A DNA stretch of 25,902 nucleotides from Methanobacteriota archaeon. Its GTDB lineage: Archaea; Thermoplasmatota; Thermoplasmata; RBG-16-68-12. The notes beneath the pieces were generated by a model. It did not search any database, was not told the origin of the DNA, and saw only the letters and a program-made list of their open reading frames with translations. Both the position numbers and the translations under genes were made by a program. Below, one piece after another: positions 1 to 6,209 of this stretch (position 1 is its first letter; every line of letters begins with the position of its first letter). Location of the stretch: contig VBME01000106.1 in NCBI GenBank assembly GCA_005878995.1, forward strand, positions 1-25,902. Reading direction: 5' to 3'.

Positions 1-573
1 GTACAGATGTTGGTACTCGAATGCTTGGATGCTGAGGAACGTGATCCCGAGTAACAGGGTCGCCGCGAGGAACAAGCGGAGGCGCTTCTGATTTCCACGC
101 TCGATCGCCCCCAGCGCCTCGACCATCGTCAGGCTGCTGCAGATCAGAATGAATGTGTTAATGCCCGTCAGCGGCACGTTCAGGATTTCGCCGGGTTGGG
201 CCCAGGCGCCTTCGAACGCGGCTCCGGGAGTCGTGGTCCGGAGGCGGAGCGTCCATGACGTCCCGATGACCGCGGAGAACAACATGATTTCGGTCGCGAG
301 GAAGAGCCACATCCCCAGCTTCCGGGCGCTGACGCGCGGAAACTTCGACTCGATCGCGGAGATAGCGCCATAGAACGCGCTCGATGGCCGCTGCAGGTCT
401 TGATGGATCCAGCCACCAAGCCCGCCGCCAAAGATCGCGAGGCCGACGAGGAGCATCGGGATGCTGACGGAGACAATCCCGACGTAGCCGACGCCCATCC
501 CGATTGCGATGATCACGGGCCACGGGCTCCCGTGGTGCTCCTCTTCCTCGCCCGTGGGTTCCGGGTGCGCCAT
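1..573 (-). CDS. Cytochrome c oxidase (heme-copper oxidase) subunit III, 3'-truncated by the window edge
   Basis: Integral membrane subunit III of a heme-copper terminal oxidase, which stabilises the oxygen-reducing core in the cytoplasmic membrane. The frame is open from ATG at 573 through position 1 (191 codons) with no stop, so the C-terminus lies outside the window. After an acidic, His-containing N-terminus (PTGEEEEHH), a long hydrophobic stretch covers about residues 18-50. A second segment carries the family-typical WLFLATEIMLFSAVIG, followed by NTFILICSSLTMVEALGAI and a further hydrophobic helix ending in AFEYQHL. That order matches subunit III helices. The start has GAGG just upstream and a box A-like GTTATAGC about 37 bp before it on the minus strand. 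The other oxidase subunits must lie outside the window. It implies aerobic respiration. Confidence 0.88.
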   Translation of the reverse strand, partial: MAHPEPTGEEEEHHGSPWPVIIAIGMGVGYVGIVSVSIPMLLVGLAIFGGGLGGWIHQDLQRPSSAFYGAISAIESKFPRVSARKLGMWLFLATEIMLFSAVIGTSWTLRLRTTTPGAAFEGAWAQPGEILNVPLTGINTFILICSSLTMVEALGAIERGNQKRLRLFLAATLLLGITFLSIQAFEYQHLY

Positions 574-606
574 CTGCCTCGGACCGGCGCGTGGATAATC
601 CGGCTC

Positions 607-614
607 GCTATAAC
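607..614 (-). promoter_or_regulatory. Box A (TATA-like) element for the oxidase subunit III gene
   Basis: On the minus strand this reads GTTATAGC, centred about 37 bp before the ATG at 573. That spacing predicts a transcript with a leader of about ten bases. It resembles the GTTATAGG and CTTATACT boxes found before other genes here. Confidence 0.4.
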
Positions 615-641
615 GTCTTCGCTTTATCCGGGCCGGGCAAC

Positions 642-761
642 TCAGTTCGGCCTCAGGACCCATGCGTCGTGCGCGAGGCTCAGGAACAGGTCCCGGGATT
701 TCGACCACTCAATGAGCCAAGTCGGGACGGGGATTCGCGGGCCCTCGCGTCGAAATCGCAT
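642..761 (-). CDS. Possible small hypothetical protein (39 aa from ATG; open frame extends to 818)
   Basis: This is the only protein-like frame in the 574-962 intergenic region. From ATG at 761 it encodes 39 residues containing PVPTWLIEWSKSRDLFLSLA and ending WVLRPN. The same frame stays open upstream to about 818 and reads like folded protein there too (STNDDGFIHLGSNGGC), but contains no ATG, GTG or TTG; an ATT at 818 would give 58 residues. A box A-like GTTATAC lies at 828-834 on the same strand. It could be a real micro-gene with an unusual start, a 5'-damaged gene, or chance. I recognise no family. Apart from this and flanking promoter elements I see nothing in 574-962. Confidence 0.3.
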   Translation of the reverse strand: MRFRREGPRIPVPTWLIEWSKSRDLFLSLAHDAWVLRPN

Positions 762-827
762 GCATCCGCCGTTCGATCCGAGGTGAATAAAGCCATCGTC
801 GTTTGTGCTGATTTCAATTCTTAAGAG

Positions 828-834
828 GTATAAC
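828..834 (-). promoter_or_regulatory. Box A-like element upstream of the possible 642-761 ORF
   Basis: On the minus strand this reads GTTATAC. A start site about 26 bp downstream would fall near 805, inside the protein-like frame but upstream of its ATG at 761. Confidence 0.3.
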
Positions 835-921
835 GCGCCGCGCGGCTCGCGATAATGACCGGCCTATCGGGACGCTGAGCGGGGTGGGCGCGACGGTTCA
901 ATCTTCGCACGACGAAACTGC

Positions 922-927
922 TTATAC
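922..927 (+). promoter_or_regulatory. Box A element for the GTPase gene
   Basis: TTATAC centred 38 bp before ATG 963 predicts a start site near 950. The alternative ATG at 939 would then be upstream of the transcript, which decides for the start at 963. Confidence 0.5.
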
Positions 928-962
928 TTGCTTTCCGGATGGGGAGCCGCCCGGGATTCTCC

Positions 963-1769
963 ATGCCGACCATCCGCCGGATGAAGGCGAAGCTCGCACT
1001 CATGGGCGAGGGCGGAGTCGGGAAGACTTCGTTGATCCGACGGTTCGTCTTGAACGAGTACCAGGACACGTACCTGCATACGGTCGGCACGAAGGTGAGC
1101 AAGATCGAACTCGCCGTCCCGTACGGCGCGGACATCGAGGTCCAAATCGGCATGTCGATTTTTGATATCATGGGCCAACGGGGATTCAGGGACCTCGTGA
1201 GAGAGACGTACTACCACGGTGCCCAGGCCCTGATGGGCGTCTGCGACCTGACGCGCAAGGACAGCCTGTACGCCCTGAACGACTGGATTCCGTCGGCACT
1301 CGAGGTTGTGGGGGACGTGCCGGTATTTCTCGTCGTGAACAAGAGGGACCTGGCAGAACGACGCGCCATTTCGGAGGAGGATATCCGGACCCTCGCGGAA
1401 CCGTTCGGGGCGCCGTACATCTACACGTCGGCTCGGACGGGTGAGTTCGTCGAGGACGCGTTCAACGCCCTCGCGATTGAGATCGTCGACCGGGCCTTCC
1501 GGCTGGAACAGGCCCGCGCCGTCGAACGCGGATTGCGGGAGAGAGTCCTCTCGCTCCTGGAGAAGCGGGGGTCCTTGGGCCTGAAGAAGAACCAGTTCTT
1601 CGAGATTCTCCGCGGCGTGAACTTCGACGATCTCAAAGCGGAGCTCGGCCGGCTCGAAGGGGAAGGGCTCGTGACCGTGATGTGGTCCGGGGCCTCCGAC
1701 TTTACCGCCGTCATCACGCCGCAAGGCGCGGCGGCCGCCGGACGACCGTTGACGTGGGAAGAAGAGTAG
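963..1769 (+). CDS. Ras-like small GTPase with C-terminal winged-helix domain
   Basis: A 268-residue GTPase of the Ras/Rab-like branch. G1 is GEGGVGKTS (residues 15-23). Switch I contains TVGTKV (40-45). G3 is DIMGQ (68-72), which keeps the DxxG pattern and the catalytic-type Gln but replaces the usual DTAGQ. G4 is NKRD (126-129) and G5 is TSA (155-157). Residues 1-175 thus form a complete G domain. Residues about 185-262 look like a winged helix: a helix with LLEKRG, a second helix [27 protein letters not shown], then a strand pair ending in [11 protein letters not shown]. The box A at 922-927 favours ATG 963 over ATG 939. The methyltransferase and Csl4 genes follow closely, suggesting co-transcription and a link to RNA metabolism. 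The cellular role is unknown; no lipid-attachment Cys is seen at the C-terminus. Confidence 0.85.
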   Translation: MPTIRRMKAKLALMGEGGVGKTSLIRRFVLNEYQDTYLHTVGTKVSKIELAVPYGADIEVQIGMSIFDIMGQRGFRDLVRETYYHGAQALMGVCDLTRKDSLYALNDWIPSALEVVGDVPVFLVVNKRDLAERRAISEEDIRTLAEPFGAPYIYTSARTGEFVEDAFNALAIEIVDRAFRLEQARAVERGLRERVLSLLEKRGSLGLKKNQFFEILRGVNFDDLKAELGRLEGEGLVTVMWSGASDFTAVITPQGAAAAGRPLTWEEE

Positions 1770-1782
1770 CACGCCCCGAGTC

Positions 1783-1788
1783 AGGAGG
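1783..1788 (+). promoter_or_regulatory. Shine-Dalgarno site before an ACG codon
   Basis: AGGAGG lies seven bases before ACG 1796 and downstream of the only canonical candidate start, GTG 1754. It therefore supports initiation at the non-canonical codon. Confidence 0.55.
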
Positions 1789-1795
1789 CCAGCGC

Positions 1796-2401
1796 ACGAA
1801 GAAGTCCCAGCTCGAGCGAATCTTGCAATCCCTCGATCCTCTCCCGAATCCCGCGGCGCCCACGGAGCAGTATCCGACGCCGGCCGGCATCGCGGCCGAG
1901 GTCGCATACTCCGCAACCGCGAAAGGCGATATCGCGGGTCGGACCGTCATCGACCTCGGTTGCGGGAACGGGGTCCTGGCGATTGCGGCGAGCCTCCTCG
2001 GTGCCTCCCGAGCCGCGGGAGTCGATTCGGATCCGGCGGCCATTGAAGTCGCGCGGCGCAACGGAGAACGAGCCCGCGTGGAGGTGGAGTGGCGCTTAGG
2101 CGACGTGCGGACCGTTCGGGAGCCGTTCGATACGGTCCTCATGAATCCACCCTTCGGTTCTCAAACGCGGCACGCAGACCTCGTCTTCCTCGACGCCGCG
2201 CTCGCTCGGGGTCGCGTCGTCTACTCGTTCTTGAACGCGAGGTCCGAGTCGTTCGTCCGGCGACACATCGAGTCCAAGGGTGGAACCGTCACGGATCGCC
2301 TCGCGTACGCGTTCCCAATCCGGCACATGTTTCCATTTCACCGCGAGGAGCTCCGCCGTGTGGACGTCGTCCTGTATCGGGTCAAGACGGCGAAGGGCTA
2401 A
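1796..2401 (+). CDS. METTL5-like class I SAM-dependent RNA N6-adenine methyltransferase, apparent ACG start
   Basis: Rossmann-fold methyltransferase of the METTL5 family, which in eukaryotes makes m6A in 18S rRNA; an rRNA target here is inferred. Visible motifs are EQYPTP (24-29), the SAM-binding VIDLGCGNG (51-59), an acidic end of strand 2 (GVDSDP) and the catalytic NPPF (117-120), followed by [13 protein letters not shown] as in METTL5 proteins. The family N-terminus, a Lys/Leu-rich helix before EQYPTP, begins at about 1796. There the in-frame codon is ACG, preceded seven bases earlier by a perfect AGGAGG (1783-1788). The only canonical start nearby is GTG 1754, which overlaps the GTPase gene by 16 bp, lacks a ribosome binding site and would add 14 residues. 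Length from ACG is 201 residues. Confidence 0.85.
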   Translation, partial: TKKSQLERILQSLDPLPNPAAPTEQYPTPAGIAAEVAYSATAKGDIAGRTVIDLGCGNGVLAIAASLLGASRAAGVDSDPAAIEVARRNGERARVEVEWRLGDVRTVREPFDTVLMNPPFGSQTRHADLVFLDAALARGRVVYSFLNARSESFVRRHIESKGGTVTDRLAYAFPIRHMFPFHREELRRVDVVLYRVKTAKG

Positions 2402-2448
2402 ATACCGAGGTCCCCTGTTCGCCCGGAACGAAGGGGTGAACCGAGCGA

Positions 2449-3210
2449 ATGGAACCGAAGATGGTCCTCCCGGGGGACGAGATTGCGGTCGCGGAGGAGT
2501 TTGAGCCCGGCGAGGGGACGTACGAACGGAACGGCCTGGTGTTCGCGGCGACGCCCGGCGTTCTCGTGCTGGATCCGGAGAACCGAGTCGCCCGGGTGCG
2601 GGCGTTCAACCCGCCGGCCGAGCTCAAGGTCGGGGACATCGTCTACGGAGTCATCGACGACATCCGGGGGATGATGGCGACCGCGACGGTCAGCGCGCTG
2701 CATGGCCGCACTCGGCAGATTAGCGGAGAAACGGAGGGGACGATTCACATTTCGAACGTATCCGAGGAGTACACGGAGGACATTCACGACATGTACCGCC
2801 TCGGAGACGTCATTCGCGCGAAGGTGATCCAAGTCAAACCGTCCCTCCAACTGACGACCGCGGAGCGAGACTTGGGCGTCGTGAAAGCCCTCTGTTCGGT
2901 CTGTCGCGGGCCGCTCGAGTTGCGGGGCAAAGATCTTTACTGTCCGCGCGACGAGCGGACGGAGCACCGGAAGCTCGCGGCCGACTACGCGGACCTTCGT
3001 CTCTCCGTTCCCGCGAGCGAACTCGGCGGCGGGACGATCGCCGAGAAGCACCGCGCGCCGCGGGGAGAGGGCCAGGATCGCGGAGGACGCGATCGCGGAC
3101 GAGAGGGAGGGCGCGATCGGTCCCGAGATCGCGGGGGTGGCCGGGGCCGCGAAGGGCGGGGCCCCGGGGGCCGCGGCGGACGCGATCGAGACCGCGGACG
3201 TCGCCACTGA
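2449..3210 (+). CDS. csl4: Exosome RNA-binding cap subunit Csl4 with RG-rich tail
   Basis: Cap subunit of the archaeal RNA exosome, which recruits RNA and partners to the Rrp41/Rrp42 phosphorolytic ring. The N-terminal domain (about 1-58, starting VLPGDEIAVAEEFEPGEGTY) is typical of Csl4. An S1 domain follows at about 60-142 (VGDIVYGVIDDI to LQLTTAERDLGV). A zinc-ribbon-like segment then has C149 and C152 plus C165, but the fourth usual Cys is Asp168 (CPRD). Residues about 201-253 form a tail of RG, RD and RGG units that ordinary archaeal Csl4 proteins of about 180-200 residues lack. ATG 2449 is preceded by AAGGGGTG about ten bases upstream; ATG 2461 is an alternative. The methyltransferase ends 47 bp upstream, so the genes are probably co-expressed. 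Confidence 0.93.
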   Translation: MEPKMVLPGDEIAVAEEFEPGEGTYERNGLVFAATPGVLVLDPENRVARVRAFNPPAELKVGDIVYGVIDDIRGMMATATVSALHGRTRQISGETEGTIHISNVSEEYTEDIHDMYRLGDVIRAKVIQVKPSLQLTTAERDLGVVKALCSVCRGPLELRGKDLYCPRDERTEHRKLAADYADLRLSVPASELGGGTIAEKHRAPRGEGQDRGGRDRGREGGRDRSRDRGGGRGREGRGPGGRGGRDRDRGRRH

Positions 3211-3313
3211 AATCGCGAGAATCGCTGACGGTTCCGTTCCGATAATTAGCATCAAGAACCGAAGGCAAAGGGATAAGAACGTACGCTGTAATAGCAGCGT
3301 TCAGAGGTCGTGA

Positions 3314-3478
3314 ATGCCTGCTTCCAATGAGGAAGTGATGAAGGAACTCGCTCGCCTTCGCACGGAGATTCAGCAGCTCCGCGAGGTCGTGAGCGCGTTG
3401 TTCAACGCGGTCTTCGAGGAAGGGGAAGAAGACTGGGACTCGGTCCCGGAGAAAGACGAGTTCAACCTCTACAACTGA
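3314..3478 (+). CDS. Small acidic coiled-coil protein (54 aa), unknown function
   Basis: A short gene in the gap between csl4 and the E1-like gene. ATG 3314 is preceded by AGAGGT five bases upstream, a good ribosome binding site, and the frame ends in TGA at 3476-3478. Residues 5-35 form a heptad-like amphipathic helix (VMKELARLRTEIQQLREVV) suited to dimerisation. Residues 36-54 are strongly acidic (FEEGEEDWDSVPEKDEF). Five T bases follow the stop directly (3479-3483), a possible archaeal termination signal. No family recognised. It may be the last gene of the GTPase-csl4 unit or have its own promoter in 3240-3300. Confidence 0.7.
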   Translation: MPASNEEVMKELARLRTEIQQLREVVSALFNAVFEEGEEDWDSVPEKDEFNLYN

Positions 3479-3483
3479 TTTTT
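3479..3483 (+). terminator. Possible T-run terminator after the coiled-coil gene
   Basis: Five consecutive T bases immediately after the TGA. Archaeal transcription can end at such T-runs without a hairpin. The run is at the short end of the functional range. Confidence 0.3.
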
Positions 3484-3505
3484 CGCGTTCGCGGCCAGAC
3501 AAAGT

Positions 3506-3511
3506 CATAAG
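3506..3511 (+). promoter_or_regulatory. Box A-like element for the E1-like gene
   Basis: CATAAG centred about 26 bp before GTG 3534 would make the transcript leaderless and supports the GTG start. Confidence 0.4.
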
Positions 3512-3533
3512 CCGCCCGTCCGTTCCGCGGGCC

Positions 3534-4544
3534 GTGGGACGGCCGGACCGGTATCGTCGACAGACGGTCCTCGCGGAAATCGGGGCTGAGGGTCAGCGCG
3601 CGCTATCCGGCGCTCGCGCCGCGGTTGTCGGCTTGGGCGCGCTCGGCAGTATCTCCTCCGACCTCCTCGCCCGCGCGGGCGTCGGCCACCTTCGCCTCGT
3701 CGATCGGGACGTTGTCGAGCTTACGAACCTGCAGCGGCAGTCTCTGTACTCTGAATCGGACGTCGACCGACCGAAGGCGGAGGCCGCGGCGGAACGCCTC
3801 CGATCCGTGAACTCGGAGATCGACATCGAAGCGGTCTCGAAGGACGTCCACTCGGCGACCGCCCGCGAAATCCTCCGCGAGGCCGACATCGTGCTCGACG
3901 GCACCGACAATCTCGAAACGCGGTTCCTCTTGAATGAGGCCGCGATCGACCTCGGCATCCCGTTTGTCTACGGCGGCGCCATCGCGACCTATGGGATGGT
4001 GTTCGCGATTCGCAGCCCGGATACGGCGTGCTTCCGTTGTTTCAACCCAAAAGCACCACCGCCGGGAAGCCTCCCGACGTGCGAGACCGCGGGCATCTTC
4101 AACGCCGTGTCCGCACAAATCGGCGCGATACAGACAGGGGAGGCCCTCCGATTGCTCCTCGGGGAAGCGCCGTCGGGAGATCTGCTCATCATCGACGGCT
4201 GGCGCCCAGAGATCCAGAAGATTCAGGTGGCCCGTCGGACCGACTGCCCTGCGTGCGCCCTCGGCGAACGGGAGCATCTCGGGGCGAAGAGGGCCCAGGT
4301 GTTGGTCTCCTTATGCGGGAGCGACACGATCTCCCTTGACCCCGTCCACCGCGGGGCGATCGACTTGGAGGCGCTCGCGCGGCGGCTCGAGACACTCGGA
4401 TCGGCTCGCCGGGCGGGCGGCGTCCTCGTGGTTGACGTGGAGGGCCGACACATCACGATTTTTCCCGACGGACGCGCCCTGATTCGTGGCGTGAACAGCG
4501 AGGCAGAGGCCCGGACGGTCTACGCCAAGTACGTGGGGATCTGA
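3534..4544 (+). CDS. ThiF/MoeB/HesA-family E1-like adenylyltransferase with C-terminal extension
   Basis: A 336-residue E1-like enzyme of the kind that adenylates the C-terminus of ubiquitin-like sulfur carriers (ThiS, MoaD, SAMP). The nucleotide-binding loop is GLGALG (33-38), with LVDRDVVELTNLQRQ (55-69) and the DGTDNLETR segment (122-130). Zinc ligands are C166 and C169 with C238 and C241. C183 in PTCETAG lies where these proteins carry the reactive Cys. The core ends near residue 245. The remaining 90 residues form a separate module ending in a strand-hairpin-helix (HITIFPDGRALIRG, 306-319). GTG 3534 fits a leaderless transcript from the box at 3506-3511. A ThiI-like gene begins one base after its stop, so the two are translationally coupled. 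Which carrier it activates cannot be told from the window. Confidence 0.9.
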   Translation: MGRPDRYRRQTVLAEIGAEGQRALSGARAAVVGLGALGSISSDLLARAGVGHLRLVDRDVVELTNLQRQSLYSESDVDRPKAEAAAERLRSVNSEIDIEAVSKDVHSATAREILREADIVLDGTDNLETRFLLNEAAIDLGIPFVYGGAIATYGMVFAIRSPDTACFRCFNPKAPPPGSLPTCETAGIFNAVSAQIGAIQTGEALRLLLGEAPSGDLLIIDGWRPEIQKIQVARRTDCPACALGEREHLGAKRAQVLVSLCGSDTISLDPVHRGAIDLEALARRLETLGSARRAGGVLVVDVEGRHITIFPDGRALIRGVNSEAEARTVYAKYVGI

Positions 4545-4545
4545 G

Positions 4546-5217
4546 ATGGCCCGGAAAGGCGTGCTCCTCCTGAGCGGCGGCTTCGACAGTCCTGTCGCGG
4601 GCTACCTCATGGCCCGCCAAGGGCTCGACCTCGTTGCGGCCCACTTCTCGCTCGAACCGATCACGGACGACGCGGCCGCGATCAAGGCGCGGACCTTGTG
4701 TGGGCTTCTCGGCATCCGATCTCTGTACGTCGTGCGCGTCGGGGAGTCGTTCGCGGAGGTCGCCCACGCCGCGAACCGTCGGTTCTACTTCGTCCTCACG
4801 AAGCGCCTCATGGTCCGCCTCGCGGACGGAATCGCGGATCGGGAGTCGGCCGACGTCCTTGTGACCGGGGAGAACCTCGGCCAGGTTTCGAGCCAGACCC
4901 TCGCGAGCCTCCGGGCGATCGACGCGGTCGCCCGCCATCCGATCGTCCGTCCCCTGATCGGGTTCGACAAGCAGGAGATCGTGGACCGCGCGAAGGCGAT
5001 TGGCACCTACGAGGTCTCGAAGGGCCCGGAGATCTGCGACCTGCTAGGGCCGCCGAAACCCGCGACCCACGCGCGGCTGGACCAAATCCTCGCCGAGGAG
5101 GCGAAGATCGATTCGGAACGCCTCACCACTTCCTGCCTCGCGGGCGTCGCGGCGGAAAACTTGAAGGGGGACGGGTCCGCTGTTCCGGTCCCCCCGAGTC
5201 CGAGGTCTGTCCGATGA
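4546..5217 (+). CDS. ThiI-like PP-loop sulfurtransferase lacking the THUMP domain
   Basis: A 223-residue PP-loop ATPase. The ATP-binding SGGFDSPVA (10-18) and the ThiI signature TGENLGQVSSQTL (107-119) are clear. ThiI uses ATP to activate tRNA uridine 8 for 4-thiouridine and also supplies thiazole sulfur. Full-length ThiI starts with ferredoxin-like and THUMP tRNA-binding domains; both are absent here, as is a rhodanese domain, so tRNA recognition must come from elsewhere or the substrate differs. C164, in ICDLLGPPKP, sits where ThiI has its active-site Cys region; C197 follows in TTSCLAG. ATG 4546 lies one base after the E1-like stop, and its own stop overlaps the next start (ATGA). The tight unit suggests one sulfur-transfer pathway. 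Confidence 0.85.
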   Translation: MARKGVLLLSGGFDSPVAGYLMARQGLDLVAAHFSLEPITDDAAAIKARTLCGLLGIRSLYVVRVGESFAEVAHAANRRFYFVLTKRLMVRLADGIADRESADVLVTGENLGQVSSQTLASLRAIDAVARHPIVRPLIGFDKQEIVDRAKAIGTYEVSKGPEICDLLGPPKPATHARLDQILAEEAKIDSERLTTSCLAGVAAENLKGDGSAVPVPPSPRSVR

Positions 5218-5501
5218 CGTACTACCTGCTCAAACCGTGCCGGACCGCGACGGCTTTCATTTCGACGCTCAAGAAGGCGCAGCGGGTGGACCTGACGGAG
5301 GCCGCCGAGCGCCTGCGCACCCAGGGCTGGCACGTGAGCGACGTGAAGGTCATGCTAATCCTCGAGGGCGAGCCGGAACTCACCCTGTATGAGAGCGGCA
5401 AGATCCTCGTGAAGACGGACGACGAGCGACTCGCGCGGGAGGCCGTCGACCGCGTCTACCAAGCCATCGGACCCATGGCCCCGATCCCCGCCGCGGCGTG
5501 A
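5214..5501 (+). CDS. Small protein of unknown function (95 aa), third gene of the E1-like/ThiI-like unit
   Basis: ATG 5214 overlaps the ThiI-like stop in an ATGA junction, so it is almost certainly translated with it. Predicted order is strand (TYYLLKPC), helix (ATAFISTLKKA; DLTEAAERLRTQG), strand (VKVMLIL), strand (ELTLYES), strand (GKILVKT), helix (ERLAREAVDRVYQAI) and a Pro/Ala tail. Residues 55-84 resemble the last 30 residues of the E1-like protein two genes upstream: both read T-[LI]-[YF]-x-x-G-[KR]-x-L-[VI]-[KR], then a helix containing E, A, V and Y. It does not end in Gly-Gly, so it is not an ordinary ubiquitin-like sulfur carrier. It might supply substrate binding missing from the THUMP-less ThiI-like protein; that is inference. 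Confidence 0.8.
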   Translation: MTYYLLKPCRTATAFISTLKKAQRVDLTEAAERLRTQGWHVSDVKVMLILEGEPELTLYESGKILVKTDDERLAREAVDRVYQAIGPMAPIPAAA

Positions 5502-5536
5502 CGCTTTCTCATCGAACGCACGCGATTCCGAGAAGC

Positions 5537-5542
5537 TATATA
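5537..5542 (+). promoter_or_regulatory. Box A element for the DUF4382 gene
   Basis: TATATA, among the clearest boxes in the window. A start site about 26 bp downstream would fall near 5565, just before the GGAGGAGG ribosome binding site at 5567-5574. Confidence 0.6.
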
Positions 5543-5580
5543 CCCCTCCCCGCGAATGATAGTCGCGGAGGAGGACTCGT

Positions 5581-6096
5581 TTGAGGCGCGGGGCGGCACT
5601 TGCGATGGCCGTCGTCGGCTTGCTTCTCGTCGCGGGAATCGCATACCTGGGGTCCTTCGCGTCTGGGACCCTCTACATCTACGTGCGGGATGCGCCGGCC
5701 GACTGGAAGCACCTAACCGTCACGTTCTCCGACATCCAAGTCCACCGCGCAGCGGCCGGCAACGCCAGTGGTTGGACCTCCCTGCCGCTCTCCTCTCCCA
5801 CGATTGACTTCGTCGCGCTCGGGAATCTCACGAAGCTCCTAGCCTTGGACCGGGCTGCGGCGGGCAAGTACACGCAGCTTCGGCTCGTCGTGGATGCGGT
5901 GGATGGCGTCCTGGCGGACGGCACGCCCATCACCCTGATCGTCCCCGATGGCGTCCTCAAGACAGTCCTCCCGTTCACCATCCCGGGGAGCGGCGCGGTG
6001 AGCGTGACGCTCGACTTCGACTTGGCAAGTTCCATCCACGCCGCGGGCGGGACCTGGATTTTCCGTCCCGTCCTCGGGGCAATCCAGGTGACCTGA
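5581..6096 (+). CDS. Secreted or membrane-anchored DUF4382 domain protein, TTG start
   Basis: The first 29 residues have two Arg, then a hydrophobic core (AMAVVGLLLVAGIAYLG), a Sec-type signal peptide or membrane anchor without a lipobox Cys. From about residue 30 the protein matches DUF4382: GTLYIYVRDAPADW, then FSDIQVHRA, a long beta-rich body (TKLLALDRAAAGKYTQLRL) and FRPVLGAIQV at the end. The family is found on the outside of archaeal and bacterial cells; its function is unknown. TTG 5581 is chosen because GGAGGAGG lies six bases upstream and a strong box A 44 bp upstream. At 171 residues it is close to a single domain. It is convergent with the cis-prenyltransferase gene. Confidence 0.8.
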   Translation: MRRGAALAMAVVGLLLVAGIAYLGSFASGTLYIYVRDAPADWKHLTVTFSDIQVHRAAAGNASGWTSLPLSSPTIDFVALGNLTKLLALDRAAAGKYTQLRLVVDAVDGVLADGTPITLIVPDGVLKTVLPFTIPGSGAVSVTLDFDLASSIHAAGGTWIFRPVLGAIQVT

Positions 6097-6185
6097 GCCC
6101 GCGATTGTCGGTGGGGTCGACGCCTCTCCGTCGGCCTCGAGGCCAAGCCCGACGACGAAGAAACCAAGCTAGGGACTCTACGTGT

Positions 6186-6208
6186 GGCGGGCGGCACTCC
6201 GCCCCGCC
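6186..6208 (-). terminator. GC-rich hairpin directly after the uppS stop
   Basis: GGCGGGCGG (6186-6194) pairs with CCGCCCCGCC (6199-6208) across a four-base loop with one bulged C. On the minus strand it begins right after the prenyltransferase TGA. No T-run follows on either strand, so it may protect the 3' end or separate convergent genes rather than terminate. Confidence 0.3.
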
Positions 6209-6209
6209 G

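Noticed and set aside
939..962. Upstream ATG 939 as the GTPase start
   Set aside because: It lies only about 15 bp from the box A centre, so it would be upstream of the transcript start.
864..1916. 350-codon minus-strand frame opposite the GTPase gene
   Set aside because: Shadow of the GTPase reading frame; Arg/Pro-rich with no domain.
3060..3205. Repetitive GC-rich DNA that might look like a repeat array
   Set aside because: It is the coding sequence for the Csl4 RG/RD tail; units are irregular and there are no spacers, so it is not CRISPR or a satellite.
2398..3255. 285-codon minus-strand frame opposite csl4
   Set aside because: Antisense of csl4; its Ala/Ser/Pro-rich start is the complement of the RG-rich tail, not an independent protein.
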